Positions 32,812-42,681 of a stretch of DNA of 64,000 bases are shown here, one piece after another. This stretch comes from an uncultured Clostridia bacterium (lineage in GTDB: Bacteria > Bacillota > Clostridia > UBA1381). Numbering within the stretch: the first letter of the stretch is position 1; the number at the start of each line of letters is the position of its first letter. The DNA is taken from NCBI GenBank assembly GCA_934486735.1, contig CAKSQL010000011.1, positions 1 to 64,000 of the forward strand, in the 5' to 3' direction. The notes beneath the pieces were generated by a model. That model did not search any database. It saw only the letters and a list, made by a program, of their open reading frames with translations, and had not been told where the DNA came from. The position numbers and the translations under genes were made by a program.

Positions 32812-32840
32812 ATTGTAACTCTTTTTTTGCATTATGTCAA
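32812..32840 (-). promoter_or_regulatory. Promoter of the dCMP deaminase gene
   Basis: On the minus strand TTGACA (32835-32840), 17 bp, TACAAT (32812-32817). The -35 lies in the last codons of recO. It probably also serves the glycyl radical enzyme gene. Confidence 0.78.
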
Positions 32841-33572
32841 TAGCTTTTTTAAATAATCCAATGAAGAAAAATTTTTCTCGGTTCGGCTTTGGAGATATTT
32901 TTCCGAAATCTCGTTCACTTTTTTTATGACCTCGTCCGACGCTTCGAATGAGAACACCTTTTTTTCGTCCGCGGCAAGGATATAATAAAGCGCATGGCAG
33001 ACCGATTTGCTCATTTCGATATCATCGCGTGATTTTGCGTGGCATTCCTCGCAGACCGCGCCGCCGCACTCGCACGAAAAAAATTTAAGTCCGTCCTCCC
33101 TGCCGCACGCCGCGCACCTCGTCATGACAGGCATATACCCCATATCGGCGATGAGCCGAAGTTCATACACCGCCTTTGCCTTCATGATAGGAATATCGCG
33201 GTAGGCGCACATAAAGAGCGTGTTTAAAAGCAGCCGCAAAAGCGGCGGATTGGGAATCCCCACCTCGCAGACATAGTATGTAATATCCGCAAGATACGAG
33301 CTCAGCGCAAGCTTTGTCAAGTCCTCCTGAATGGGGAAAAAGCTTTCAATCGACGTGACCGAGTTGACCGATGCGACCTCGCCTTTGCCGAAGTACAAAA
33401 TAAATTCCGCCCAGCTTAAAAACTGCGAAGCCGCCGAGCGGCGGCTGTTCGCACGTTTCACTCCGTAGACCGCCGCCTTGATTATCCCGAAATCCTCGGT
33501 AAAGACGGTCAGCATACGGTTTTGCTCTCCGTAATCGGTCTGTTTAATTATCAAGCCCTTTGTTCTTTCCAT
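32832..33572 (-). CDS. recO: DNA repair protein RecO
   Basis: 246 residues from ATG 33572. It loads RecA with RecR in recombinational repair. An N-terminal OB fold (KGLIIKQTDYGEQNRMLTVF, EDFGIIKAAVYGVKRANS), a helical part and a C-terminal zinc motif (CAACGREDG, then CEECH) are visible. Its start overlaps the yqzL gene by 29 bp, the usual arrangement in Firmicutes. Confidence 0.93.
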   Translation of the reverse strand: MERTKGLIIKQTDYGEQNRMLTVFTEDFGIIKAAVYGVKRANSRRSAASQFLSWAEFILYFGKGEVASVNSVTSIESFFPIQEDLTKLALSSYLADITYYVCEVGIPNPPLLRLLLNTLFMCAYRDIPIMKAKAVYELRLIADMGYMPVMTRCAACGREDGLKFFSCECGGAVCEECHAKSRDDIEMSKSVCHALYYILAADEKKVFSFEASDEVIKKVNEISEKYLQSRTEKNFSSLDYLKKLLT

Positions 33573-33681
33573 TGCCGTTCCTCGTAATCTCGGACAGACC
33601 CTCAACGCTTTTGTGCAGAAGATACGCCTCTATGCTCCCGTAAAGCCTGAATGCCGCCCATGCAATCCGCTCTGTATCCAT
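33544..33681 (-). CDS. yqzL: YqzL-family small protein (45 aa)
   Basis: ATG 33681 with GGAG 6 bp upstream. The protein starts MDTERIAWAAFRLYGSIEAY and continues LLHKSVEGLSE, the WxxFxxTGxIxxYLL-like pattern of YqzL proteins. It overlaps the start of recO, the conserved place of yqzL between era and recO. Function unknown. Confidence 0.8.
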   Translation of the reverse strand: MDTERIAWAAFRLYGSIEAYLLHKSVEGLSEITRNGNGKNKGLDN

Positions 33682-33835
33682 ATTAATCTCCAATCCTGCC
33701 ATTCGGCATCAAAAAATGTCCCCGTTTATAATATGGATACTCTTTCAATTTAATATACTGACACTATTTTCTTGATTTTCTTGAAATTGCGCATTTGAAA
33801 AATTGCCTTTTTATTCTCACACGCACTCAATTTTT

Positions 33836-34732
33836 TTATTCCTCGTCAAAGCCGAAATTTTTAATCATGCTGCCCGAGTTGCGCCAATCCGGCTTAACTT
33901 TTACCCACAGCTGCAAAAAGACCTGTTTTTCGAGCATATCCTCGATATCGGCTCTTGCAAGCGACGCGATTTTTTTGAGCATTTCGCCGCCCTTGCCTAT
34001 GATTATTCCCTTATGACTCGTTTTTTCGCAATAAATATTTGCATAGATGCTGACAAGTTTCTCGGTCTCTTTCATTTTTTCTATGCTTATCGCGATTCCG
34101 TGCGGAATTTCCTTTTCCAAAAGCCAAAGCATTTTTTCGCGGATTATCTCCGCCGCAATCTGCTTTTCCGGCTGGTCGGTCACCATGTCGCTTTCGAAAA
34201 ACTGCGGTCCCTCGTTTAAGTAATCGCCGATTTTGTCCAGGAGCAATTCCGTCCCGTCACCGTTTTTTGCGCTTATCGGAACGATTTCGTCAAAGTCGCA
34301 CAGGCTGCTGTAGTCGGCTATCATCGGCAGCAGGACTTCTTTTTTCACCGCGTCTACCTTGTTTATCGCAAGCAGGCAGGGCAGTCCGAGATTGTTTATG
34401 CTCTCGGCAATTTTCCTTTCGGTCTCCCTTATTCCACGAGTTGCGTCCACAACAAATATAATCACGTCGGTGTCCTGCATAGAGCCTTTTGCGACCTTTA
34501 CCATATACTCGCCGAGCTTGTTGTGCGGCTTGTGGATTCCCGGCGTATCGGTGAATATTATCTGCTCCTCGTTGGTTGTATACACCGCCAGAATTTTATT
34601 TCTGGTCGTCTGCGGCTTGTCCGAAATTATCGCTATTTTCTGACCCGCAATCCTGTTTAAAAGCGTGGACTTGCCCACGTTCGGCATGCCGATTATCGCG
34701 GCAAAACCCGATTTGAATTTTTGATTTTTCAT
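33836..34732 (-). CDS. era: GTPase Era
   Basis: 298 residues from ATG 34732 (AGAAGGA upstream). It helps 30S ribosome assembly at the 3' end of 16S rRNA. G1 is GMPNVGKSTLLN, G3 is DTPGIH, G4 is NKVD and G5 is SAK. The C-terminal KH domain has the GKGGEMLKKI motif. Its place after dgkA is conserved in Firmicutes. Confidence 0.97.
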   Translation of the reverse strand: MKNQKFKSGFAAIIGMPNVGKSTLLNRIAGQKIAIISDKPQTTRNKILAVYTTNEEQIIFTDTPGIHKPHNKLGEYMVKVAKGSMQDTDVIIFVVDATRGIRETERKIAESINNLGLPCLLAINKVDAVKKEVLLPMIADYSSLCDFDEIVPISAKNGDGTELLLDKIGDYLNEGPQFFESDMVTDQPEKQIAAEIIREKMLWLLEKEIPHGIAISIEKMKETEKLVSIYANIYCEKTSHKGIIIGKGGEMLKKIASLARADIEDMLEKQVFLQLWVKVKPDWRNSGSMIKNFGFDEE

Positions 34733-34808
34733 AATTTTATCAATTCCTTCTATATATAATCCCATTCCGCACCCCGAACAAAAAGCGGTGCTGTGTGCGA
34801 TTCAGACT

Positions 34809-35267
34809 TTATTTTCTTACTCTCATTCTTATAAGAAGCACGTTAAAAAATTCAAACAACACTAACAATATAATATTAAACGGAGTGGCAACCAAGTATT
34901 GGAGCGTCTGCAAAATCCTCTGCCAATCCCCGAAAAGGCATATGCCGACAGCCACCGACGCCAAAGCGGCGACCAGCGTCCCTGCCGCTGCCGCGTCCTT
35001 TGCAAGCTCCGCGACTTTTGAATATTCATCCGTTGCCGTATCGACCGCTCTTTCAACCGCGGTGTTGAAAAGCTCGGCTGCAAGAACAAACGCAATCGTC
35101 AGAAAAAGTATTGCAAATCCGACTCTGTCGAGCTGATATCCGAACGCGAAATATATAATATTTGACGCCGCAAACACATGAAATCGAAAATTTCTTTCCT
35201 CGGCATAAGTATTTACAAGTCCGTTGAACGCACAATCCAGACTGTCTATAAAATTATCGTTTTTCAT
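34809..35267 (-). CDS. dgkA: Undecaprenol/diacylglycerol kinase
   Basis: 152 residues, a small DgkA-type kinase with three membrane helices. The signature is AAELFNTAVERAVD followed by AKDAAAAGTLV. In Gram-positive bacteria it phosphorylates undecaprenol for cell-wall lipid recycling. A C-terminal extension of about 25 residues adds one more hydrophobic helix. It lies 7 bp after ybeY. Confidence 0.92.
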   Translation of the reverse strand: MKNDNFIDSLDCAFNGLVNTYAEERNFRFHVFAASNIIYFAFGYQLDRVGFAILFLTIAFVLAAELFNTAVERAVDTATDEYSKVAELAKDAAAAGTLVAALASVAVGICLFGDWQRILQTLQYLVATPFNIILLVLFEFFNVLLIRMRVRK

Positions 35268-35273
35268 TCGTTT

Positions 35274-35765
35274 TCACTCCCGGGTTATATTCAGTCTCCC
35301 CAGAATTTCCTCCTGTTTTTCTATCATGATTTTCTCCCCCTCGGGGTCGTCAACATGGTCATAGCCCAAAAGGTGCAGCATTGAATGTACCGTCAGAAAT
35401 GCCATCTCACGCAGGAACGAATGTCCGAAACTCTTTGCCTGCTCCGCCGCTCTTTCCGCCGATATCACGATATCGCCGAGCACAACCTCGTCATCGTCAA
35501 AATCGAAATCCGAATCGACAACATCGCCGTTTTCGTCAAATTCGAGCATCGGAAAGGACAGCACATCGGTCGGCATATCCTTGCCGCGGAACTCCTTATT
35601 TATCCTTTGAATCTCGTCATTATCCACAATCGTCACGCTTATCTGTGCGTTGAAATTGCAATCCTCAAAGCTGAGCGTCTCGCGGCAGACCGTCTCAATC
35701 GCGTCATTGATTTCTTTGCCTATTTCTATTTTGTCCTGATTGTTCTCTATGAGCAGCTCTGTCAT
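35274..35765 (-). CDS. ybeY: Endoribonuclease YbeY (rRNA maturation)
   Basis: 163 residues from ATG 35765; GAGGAAAA precedes it. The metal site HSMLHLLGYDH at about 123-133 gives the three histidines of the family. It matures 16S rRNA and takes part in ribosome quality control. A stretch of acidic residues (DSDFDFDDDE) lies in the middle. It overlaps the end of phoH by 62 bp. Confidence 0.95.
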   Translation of the reverse strand: MTELLIENNQDKIEIGKEINDAIETVCRETLSFEDCNFNAQISVTIVDNDEIQRINKEFRGKDMPTDVLSFPMLEFDENGDVVDSDFDFDDDEVVLGDIVISAERAAEQAKSFGHSFLREMAFLTVHSMLHLLGYDHVDDPEGEKIMIEKQEEILGRLNITRE

Positions 35766-36723
35766 TTTTCTTTTTCCTCTCCTGTTCATGCTTTTCGTAT
35801 GCCCTGATTATTCTCTGTACAAGCGGATGGCGCACAACGTCCTTTTCGGTCAGCATGCATATTTCTATGTCCTCTATGCCTTTCAAAATCCGCTGCGCCT
35901 CGTTCAGACCCGATTTTTTGCCGTCCGGCAGGTCGATCTGGGTCACGTCTCCGGTCACTATCGCCTTTGAGCCGAAGCCTATTCTTGTTAAAAACATTTT
36001 CATCTGCTCCGGGGTGGTGTTCTGCGCCTCGTCGAGTATGATAAACGCATTGTCGAGCGTTCGTCCGCGCATATATGCCAGCGGCGCGACCTCTATCATG
36101 CCGCGCTCCTGGTTGCGCAAAAAGCCCTCCGCTCCGAACATTTCGTACATTCCGTCGTAGAGCGGCCGCAGGTACGGGTCAACCTTGCTCTGCAAGTCCC
36201 CGGGCAGAAAGCCGAGTTTTTCGCCCGCCTCTATCGCCGGACGGGTCAGTATGATTCGGTTCACTTCCTTATTTCGAAGAGCCGTAACCGCCATTGCGAC
36301 CGCGAGGTAGGTCTTGCCCGTTCCGGCAGGACCTATGCCGAACACAATCGTATTGTTCTTTATCGCCTCGACATATCTTTTCTGACCGAGAGTTTTTGTC
36401 TTTATCGGACTCCCGTGCGAATTTACCGCGATGCAGTCATCGCCGAGAAGCTTCACGTCGAAACCGCCGTTCTCCTGCACCATGGTTATGGCATAGAGAA
36501 TCTTCTGCTCGTCGAGCCGCTCGCCCCGTTCGATTATGTCAATCAGCGCCTTGAAAACCTTTTCCGCTTTCTCGCACGCGTCCTCGTCTCCGTTTATTTT
36601 TATCTTGTTATCTCGCGAGGTAATGCTCACTCCGAGCGACTTTTCCAAAAGCTTCATGTTGGAATCAAAGCTCCCGAAAAGCGCCGAAATGTCGATTTCC
36701 TCCGGTATCTCAATCTGATTCAA
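35704..36723 (-). CDS. phoH: PhoH-like ATPase
   Basis: 339 residues. An N-terminal KH-like part precedes an ATPase core with Walker A GPAGTGKTYLAV and Walker B FIILDEAQN. It acts with YbeY in RNA metabolism. The C-terminal 30 residues are highly charged (Arg, Lys, Gln) and overlap the start of ybeY in another frame. It follows yqfD by 13 bp. Confidence 0.95.
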   Translation of the reverse strand: MNQIEIPEEIDISALFGSFDSNMKLLEKSLGVSITSRDNKIKINGDEDACEKAEKVFKALIDIIERGERLDEQKILYAITMVQENGGFDVKLLGDDCIAVNSHGSPIKTKTLGQKRYVEAIKNNTIVFGIGPAGTGKTYLAVAMAVTALRNKEVNRIILTRPAIEAGEKLGFLPGDLQSKVDPYLRPLYDGMYEMFGAEGFLRNQERGMIEVAPLAYMRGRTLDNAFIILDEAQNTTPEQMKMFLTRIGFGSKAIVTGDVTQIDLPDGKKSGLNEAQRILKGIEDIEICMLTEKDVVRHPLVQRIIRAYEKHEQERKKKNDRAAHREQSGQNRNRQRNQ

Positions 36724-36736
36724 GTCTGTTTCACTC

Positions 36737-37924
36737 CTAATTTATCGGGACTTCCTCCCCGATTTTTTCTATAAATTGCATTGTCAGGGTCACTTCAAGC
36801 GTCTCGTCGTCAATATGCGCCGTCTCGAGCGTCCGTCCGACCAGCTGCGATCCGGGCAAAAGTTCCTTTGCAAGCTCTTTTTCAAGTTCATACTCCGCGC
36901 TTTTTGCCGCCTTTTCCTCGCCGATCGGGCATTTTGTCACCGTCTCCTCCTCGTACACATTCGTCACCGCCGAGATTCCGAAATAGCCGTCTCTGCCCCA
37001 CCTCAGTTCGCGTTTTTCGCTGCGCACCGAGTATTCCTCATACGGGATTTTTACCTTGCCGTAGAGCGGTATCGTCTTTGAGAAAATTGTCAGGTCGGTG
37101 TAGCTTTTCTTTCTGCCGGTCTTTTCGCCGACGCGGCGGAAAAGCTTTATCCTCGCTTTTCCCCTGTGCATGGTTGCGGCGTAAATGTCGCCGAGCGCAT
37201 GTTTTTTCTTATACTCGCCCTCACCGCCGACAGTTCCGCCCACAAGCAGGTCGCCCATCAAGACCACATCGCCCTTTTGAGCAAACGCAATCCCGTCCTT
37301 GACCGTCATTTTTGTAATGATTCCGTCCCTGTTCGAGATAATGTCGCACGGACTTGACTTGTCGATAACCTTTGGCGGAGCAATGCCCTCGCGCACGCCT
37401 ATAACCGCCTTTGTTCCCTTTAAGTATACCCATGCCCAGGTCAGATTATCGGTGTTCGTCAGAATAATATTCTTTATTTCATTGCCCTCGGGGAGACTTT
37501 TTTTGAGCGCGCCGACCCTCACTCCGGCAAGCTCTGCCGCGGCGATTATTTCGGCATGCTCCTCCTCGGGCGCACCCTCGACCTCGATGCTCCAGATAAA
37601 GCGCGTGCTTATCACAATACTTAACAGGAAGATAACCGCTCCTGCCAAAAAGAATACGCGCTTTTTGTATCGCATGCGCACAAACGCCGCGCCGCATTTC
37701 TTTTTTATGCGCACCCGTGTGTGGGTTTTGCGCGCAATCGGGCGCAGCTTTTTAAAATCCGCCGCCGAAATGCACGCGGTCACGCTGCCGTCCGACATGT
37801 GCTTTGCACTGCCGATTTTTATTTTTCGGCGCGTGCATATGTTTAAAAAACGCTCAACAGAATTACCTGTCAGTACTATTATAACATATCCTTTGACAAA
37901 TTGGAAGATTTTCTTTAAAAACAT
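36737..37924 (-). CDS. yqfD: Sporulation protein YqfD
   Basis: 395 residues. A short N-terminal domain (FVKGYVIIVLTGNSVERFLN) precedes one membrane helix (about 88-108) and a large outside domain typical of YqfD, with WAWVYLKGTKAVIGVREGIAP (begins about 163). In Bacillus and Clostridium yqfC-yqfD is under sporulation control and needed for efficient engulfment-stage development. It follows yqfC by 18 bp. Confidence 0.93.
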   Translation of the reverse strand: MFLKKIFQFVKGYVIIVLTGNSVERFLNICTRRKIKIGSAKHMSDGSVTACISAADFKKLRPIARKTHTRVRIKKKCGAAFVRMRYKKRVFFLAGAVIFLLSIVISTRFIWSIEVEGAPEEEHAEIIAAAELAGVRVGALKKSLPEGNEIKNIILTNTDNLTWAWVYLKGTKAVIGVREGIAPPKVIDKSSPCDIISNRDGIITKMTVKDGIAFAQKGDVVLMGDLLVGGTVGGEGEYKKKHALGDIYAATMHRGKARIKLFRRVGEKTGRKKSYTDLTIFSKTIPLYGKVKIPYEEYSVRSEKRELRWGRDGYFGISAVTNVYEEETVTKCPIGEEKAAKSAEYELEKELAKELLPGSQLVGRTLETAHIDDETLEVTLTMQFIEKIGEEVPIN

Positions 37925-37942
37925 TTTAAAAAACCTCCGTTT

Positions 37943-38212
37943 TTAAAGAAATTCAACTGAAATTATCCGCCCGGACAGGATAATTTCCTCATTTTCTATT
38001 GATTTTATGAGCAGATTCCCGCCGCGAACCGATATTATTCTGCCCCCTGCCGACAGCTTTATTTCGTTTTCCGAGTATTCCTTTAAACCCTTGTAGCCGC
38101 CGCAGGTCAGACGGCGGTCGCCGCATAGGATAAGCTCGGGCAGGTCCATGGCGACATCGGCAGGCATGCCGAGAGCCTCCGCCGCCGTTTTTTTGATTCG
38201 TTCCGAAAGCAT
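37943..38212 (-). CDS. yqfC: Sporulation protein YqfC
   Basis: 89 residues from ATG 38212, with GAAAGGA 9 bp upstream; a longer frame upstream has no ribosome binding site. It reads MLSERIKKTAAEALGMP, then PELILCGDRRLTCGGYKGLKE, the YabP/YqfC pattern. It is the first gene of the yqfC-to-recO operon. A family E element begins 40 bp upstream, so the native promoter may have been displaced. Confidence 0.92.
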   Translation of the reverse strand: MLSERIKKTAAEALGMPADVAMDLPELILCGDRRLTCGGYKGLKEYSENEIKLSAGGRIISVRGGNLLIKSIENEEIILSGRIISVEFL

Positions 38213-38251
38213 TTTATAACCATTCCTTTCTATCAAAGGTGCAAAACTCAA

Positions 38252-38434
38252 GTCTGAAAGAAAATCATTCAGATTGACGTTTGAAAAAGCGATTGCGCCC
38301 GAGTCCAAATTTTCAATTTGGCAACGAGTGCCATTTTGGCAGCGTTCTAAATCTTTGATTTAGGTAACGCCACTGCTTCGTACAAGGGTACTTCAAGCTT
38401 TTGAAAACGGTGAGATGGGTGATTTTATTCAGAC
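38252..38434. repeat. Large family E element (183 bp)
   Basis: Starts GTCTGAAAGAAAATCATTCA and ends GGGTGATTTTATTCAGAC, as in the pair at 29544-29748, but with a different inside. The inside has two perfect hairpins, CCAAATT/AATTTGG and CTAAATC/GATTTAG. It lies between yqfC and a divergent promoter. Confidence 0.8.
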
Positions 38435-38531
38435 TGTAAGGTACCTGTTTATATTTATGCTGCTATGGCGCTGAAAATGAAAGTTTTGTATTGCAGATAT
38501 ATAATATGTTCATTTTATATCTGTCACTGCC

Positions 38532-38596
38532 ACCACCGGACACGATTTGGCGTCCTGTGTCCGATGGTTGACTTTTTTTAGCCACTATGATAAAAT
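38532..38596 (+). promoter_or_regulatory. Promoter and adjoining inverted repeat upstream of the 1267-aa SLH gene
   Basis: TTGACT (38568-38573), 17 bp, TAAAAT (38591-38596), about 160 bp before ATG 38757. Directly upstream, ACCACCGGACAC (38532-38543) pairs with GTGTCCGATGGT (38557-38568) with one mismatch and touches the -35 box. The inverted repeat may be an operator. A nine-codon frame at 38655 is probably chance. Confidence 0.6.
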
Positions 38597-38756
38597 ACTG
38601 TGGTAAAATAGCATTTTTGCTAATTTTAAATGAGTAATAACAGGGGATGATATTATGATTTCTATATTCTTCAACACCGGATAAAAATCCGTTCCGAAAC
38701 AAATAACAGGCGATTACATCGCTCAAAAAGAATATTCAGGAAAGGATTAGTAAATA

Positions 38757-41700
38757 ATGAAAAAAAGAATTTTAAGCCTGGCGCTTGCACTTTCAATGTT
38801 CGCCTCGACCGTACCGGCATTTGCTGCCGAAAAAAGCACATTCAGCGACATAAGCGGTTCGGAATACTATGCTCAAAGCGCCGATGTCCTGGCTGATATG
38901 GACATTTTAGCCGGTTATGAGGACGGCACTTTCGGCGCGGACCGAATCGTAACAAGAGCCGAAATGGCAGTTATCATATGCAAAATGCTCGGAAAAACCG
39001 CCGATGCCGAAAAGGCAAAGGGCAAAACAAGCTTTGCCGACGTTGCCGCCGGTCACTGGGCAAGCGGATTTATCAACACAGCGGTTGAATCCGGGATTAT
39101 CGTCGGCGACGGCGACGGGAATTTCCGTCCCGAGGACGAGGTTAAGCACGAGGAAGCTGTAAAAATGGTTATCTGCGCGCTGGGTATCAATGTGACGCCC
39201 GATTCGTCCGACTGGTCAAAGCCATATCTTGACGCGGCAAGCGAAAAGGGCATTGACAAGAACTTAAAAGGCAAAAAGGGCGAAAATGCAAAGCGCGGTG
39301 ACATCGCGGTGATGGTATACAGCGGACTTAAATCCGATTTGTACGCGCCTGTTGCGTCGCTGTCCGAAGGTACATACAGCGGCACTCAGAAAGTGACTCT
39401 TTCGACCGTAACAAAGGGCGCGGAGATATACTACACCACCGACGGAACAACGCCGACGGCAACCGATACAAGGTACAGCGGCGCAATTTCGATAAGCAAA
39501 ACAAGCACATTGAAAGCGATTGCCGTCAAGGGCGGCACGCTTTTGAGCGACGTTATGAGCGTGGAATATAAAATCAATACCGGCACACTCTCGGGTGGCA
39601 GCGGCGGCTCTAAAACAGCGTCGTACACTGTCAGCTTTGACTTGAACTACGACGGCGCACCTGCCGCACCGGCAAGCCAAAAAATAGAAGAAAACAGTTC
39701 TGCCGAGAAGCCGGACGACCCGTCACGCGACTTGTACAATTTTGCCGGCTGGTATACCGAAAAAGAGTGCATAAACGAGTATGATTTCGCCGGCGGAGTG
39801 ACATCCGACATCACGCTTTATGCGTGCTGGTACACCACCGACTACGGAATCAGCGCCTTGACAACGGACGAACAGGGCAATGCCGTTGCCACAGTTTCGG
39901 CAGCGGAGGCGTGCACCGTATCGGTCACCGTCTGCAGCGAGGATAAAAGCGCCGTTCTCGGCAGTGCATCGGCAAGCGCGGACGCAGGTCTTGAAGATGC
40001 CGATATCAGCGTTGCTCTCTCCGGCATAAATCTTCCGCAATACTACATTCTGACCGCGGATTTGCTTGACTCGGACGGCAAAAAATTATGCAAGACATAC
40101 ACCTGCATAAACCACACCAAAAACTATGAAGAGTTCATGGCAAAGACAACCGATGATTTTGACGGCAAGACCGTTGTCAACTTTGATGACCGCAATGACA
40201 TGAACTTCGCAGTCTTAAACGACGATGTCGAAAAAATTCATATCAGCGACACTCAAAACGATATTAACGAAATGTTCTCGTCTCCGGCGAACAATTTCTA
40301 TGTCATAGACAACATCAATACCGATCTGCGCGATATAAAAATCGGCGACGAGCTGTATCTCGACTACGGCGACGGCTGCCTTTTGACCGTTGCTTCCTAC
40401 AACATCGAAGGCGACACCATCACCATCCAAGGCTCGGACGATTACGATTTAAAGGACTACTTCGACTACATCAAGGTCGATATGGAGCTTGACCCGAACA
40501 GCTACGAGGAGCAAACTCTTCCCAAGTACACCGAAAGCGCAGACGAAACCGACATCAACGCCGAAAACGAAATTGCGCTGATGGCGGAAATTGTGGACGT
40601 TGACGCTTCGCTGACAAGTCTGAAGCTTGCCATTCCGGTTGAGTTTTATATCCAAAACGCAGCCGAAACACGTTCCGGAACTCTGTCCGGCTCGGTTTCT
40701 GTGGAAATTAAGCCGCACCTTGTGATAAAATGGGATGTGCATTTGCTTTCCGACAACTATTTTGAATTTTCGGCTTCGCTTGAAGTTAAAACAGGCACAA
40801 ACATAAAGCTTGAATATTCAAGAACGAACGACAGTGAGGAATCCACAATAGGCTATGACGAAATGCTCAAAAAGGTTGCTGAGATTCCTATGGGCAAGGT
40901 CCTCATTCCGTTCGGAGTTACCGGTCTCGGCGCAGAGGTTGAGCTGACACTTCCGCTCTCTGCCGAATTTAAATGCAATGCGCAGTTCAACAGCACCACG
41001 ACAAGAAAAATCGGTATTTCGTATGATACGATAAACGGAGTCAAGACTTCAAAGGATAAAACAGACTCAAAATCCTTTAAGATAGAGGGCGAAATTGAAA
41101 TTAAAGTAGGCCCGAAGCTTGAAGAAAGCATAACATTCTTAAAAGATGTGGTCAAGGCTTCTCTCGAACAGAACGGCGGTCTGTACTTAGACGCTAAGGC
41201 AGAGGGAAACATTGTCAATACAGACCATCTGTGCAAAGTATGCGTCAGCGGTGAATTCGGCGGATTTTTAACCGCTTCGGCAAAACTTTCTTACAAAGTA
41301 GGCAAACATCTTAAAGGCACGCCGATAGATTTTACTTTCTACGATGCGAAATGGAAAATTGTCGATTGCTACTACTCGTCCGATATAGGTTTCGGCTGGG
41401 GTGAATGCCAGAACAAGTCTACCGAATTGGACGGACATTGCAAGCTGAGCGGAAAAATCACGATTGCCGACGCCGATACGGATAATTCGAACAATCCGCC
41501 GCTTGAAAAAGCCAGGGTTTATCTTAAAAACAACTCCGCAAACCAGCAGGCAATCACGTTTACAAACTCCGCCGGCGAGTACAAAATTGACAATATCCCG
41601 GCAGGAAACTACACAATCACGATAAGCAAGGACAACTATATCACAGTTATGCAGCAGCTGGAAATCAAGGATAATCAGGACAATTACTACAACGCCGTAA

Positions 41701-42560
41701 TCGAAGCAATTTCCAACGAAGATAACGGCAGCGGCACAGCCTCGGGCAAAATCACCGACGCATTGACCGGCAGCGGCGTCGCAGGGCTTACACTCAAAAT
41801 CCGCAGCGGTCTCGACACTCTGACGGGCGATGTGCTGGCGACACTCACATCCGACGCAAACGGCGCTTACACCACATCGGAGCTGCCTGCCGGCAACTAC
41901 ACCGTTCAAATCATTGACGAGAGAACTCTTTCCGACGAAATCGAAAGATACTACCCGACGTTATTCAATATTAAAATATTGGGCGGCAAAGCAATTCCGA
42001 ACCAAAACGGAAACGTGACAAGCGGACTTAAAGCCGACCAGCTGAGAATCGTTTTGCGCTGGGGCGCTACTCCATCCGACCTTGACTCACATCTTGTCGG
42101 TCCGGGCGATGACGGAAAGTTCCACACTTTCTATTCAAGCAAGACATACTACAGCGGCGGAACAAAGTTTGCCGATCTTGACCTTGACGACATCACAAGC
42201 TACGGTCCGGAAACTACAACCATATACAAAGCAAAGCCGGGTGTGTACACATTCTATGTACACAATTATTCGAACAGAAATTCATCCTCAAGCTCGGCAT
42301 TGGCAAACTCCGGCGCAACCGTCGAGGTATACCTGAGCAATTCTCAGACAGCCGCGATGACATTAAATGTTCCGAATCTGCCCGGTACGCTGTGGAGCGT
42401 TTTCAGCTACGATTCGAGTACCGGTGCAATAACTCCGATAAATACAATGAGCTATAAATCCGATCCGTACGGCGTCGGTCTTTACAGTCTCGGCAATGCT
42501 TCGGAGCAGGACAGCGATATCGATATAATATTCAGCGATATCGAAAATGCCGAAAAATAA
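38757..42560 (+). CDS. Large multi-domain SLH surface protein
   Basis: 1267 residues. A signal peptide covers 1-23, with AAAGGA upstream. Three SLH units span about 25-200. A chitobiase/beta-hexosaminidase C-terminal-like unit (203-275) has IYYTTDGTTPT. An InlB/Listeria-Bacteroides repeat (about 295-365) has NFAGWYTEKEC and ends LYACW. A central part I cannot assign (about 370-900) follows. Two carboxypeptidase-regulatory-like beta sandwiches (about 900-990 and 1000-1070) have AGEYKIDNIPAGNYTITI and YTTSELPAGNYTVQI. The C-terminal domain (about 1095-1260) starts LRIVLRWGATPSDLDSHLVG, as in YfaP/DUF2135 proteins. It is probably a wall-bound adhesin or structural protein. A terminator follows. 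Confidence 0.87.
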   Translation: MKKRILSLALALSMFASTVPAFAAEKSTFSDISGSEYYAQSADVLADMDILAGYEDGTFGADRIVTRAEMAVIICKMLGKTADAEKAKGKTSFADVAAGHWASGFINTAVESGIIVGDGDGNFRPEDEVKHEEAVKMVICALGINVTPDSSDWSKPYLDAASEKGIDKNLKGKKGENAKRGDIAVMVYSGLKSDLYAPVASLSEGTYSGTQKVTLSTVTKGAEIYYTTDGTTPTATDTRYSGAISISKTSTLKAIAVKGGTLLSDVMSVEYKINTGTLSGGSGGSKTASYTVSFDLNYDGAPAAPASQKIEENSSAEKPDDPSRDLYNFAGWYTEKECINEYDFAGGVTSDITLYACWYTTDYGISALTTDEQGNAVATVSAAEACTVSVTVCSEDKSAVLGSASASADAGLEDADISVALSGINLPQYYILTADLLDSDGKKLCKTYTCINHTKNYEEFMAKTTDDFDGKTVVNFDDRNDMNFAVLNDDVEKIHISDTQNDINEMFSSPANNFYVIDNINTDLRDIKIGDELYLDYGDGCLLTVASYNIEGDTITIQGSDDYDLKDYFDYIKVDMELDPNSYEEQTLPKYTESADETDINAENEIALMAEIVDVDASLTSLKLAIPVEFYIQNAAETRSGTLSGSVSVEIKPHLVIKWDVHLLSDNYFEFSASLEVKTGTNIKLEYSRTNDSEESTIGYDEMLKKVAEIPMGKVLIPFGVTGLGAEVELTLPLSAEFKCNAQFNSTTTRKIGISYDTINGVKTSKDKTDSKSFKIEGEIEIKVGPKLEESITFLKDVVKASLEQNGGLYLDAKAEGNIVNTDHLCKVCVSGEFGGFLTASAKLSYKVGKHLKGTPIDFTFYDAKWKIVDCYYSSDIGFGWGECQNKSTELDGHCKLSGKITIADADTDNSNNPPLEKARVYLKNNSANQQAITFTNSAGEYKIDNIPAGNYTITISKDNYITVMQQLEIKDNQDNYYNAVIEAISNEDNGSGTASGKITDALTGSGVAGLTLKIRSGLDTLTGDVLATLTSDANGAYTTSELPAGNYTVQIIDERTLSDEIERYYPTLFNIKILGGKAIPNQNGNVTSGLKADQLRIVLRWGATPSDLDSHLVGPGDDGKFHTFYSSKTYYSGGTKFADLDLDDITSYGPETTTIYKAKPGVYTFYVHNYSNRNSSSSSALANSGATVEVYLSNSQTAAMTLNVPNLPGTLWSVFSYDSSTGAITPINTMSYKSDPYGVGLYSLGNASEQDSDIDIIFSDIENAEK

Positions 42561-42636
42561 TTCCGTTTGATGAAATAAGCCTGAAGACGCAGGAATAAGC
42601 ATGATTTTTCCGATATGCACAGTTTCCTGCAAATAA

Positions 42637-42681
42637 AAAACACTTTCCCAAGAGATGATTCTCTTTAGAAAGTGTTTTTTT
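42637..42681 (+). terminator. Terminator after the 1267-aa SLH gene
   Basis: AAAACACTTTC (42637-42647) pairs with GAAAGTGTTTT (42668 on), followed by a T-run to 42681. It also works on the minus strand because of the A-run before it. Confidence 0.85.

Noticed and set aside
38463..38726. Minus-strand frame of 87 codons
   Set aside because: It covers the SLH promoter and its inverted repeat, with no ribosome binding site or family resemblance.
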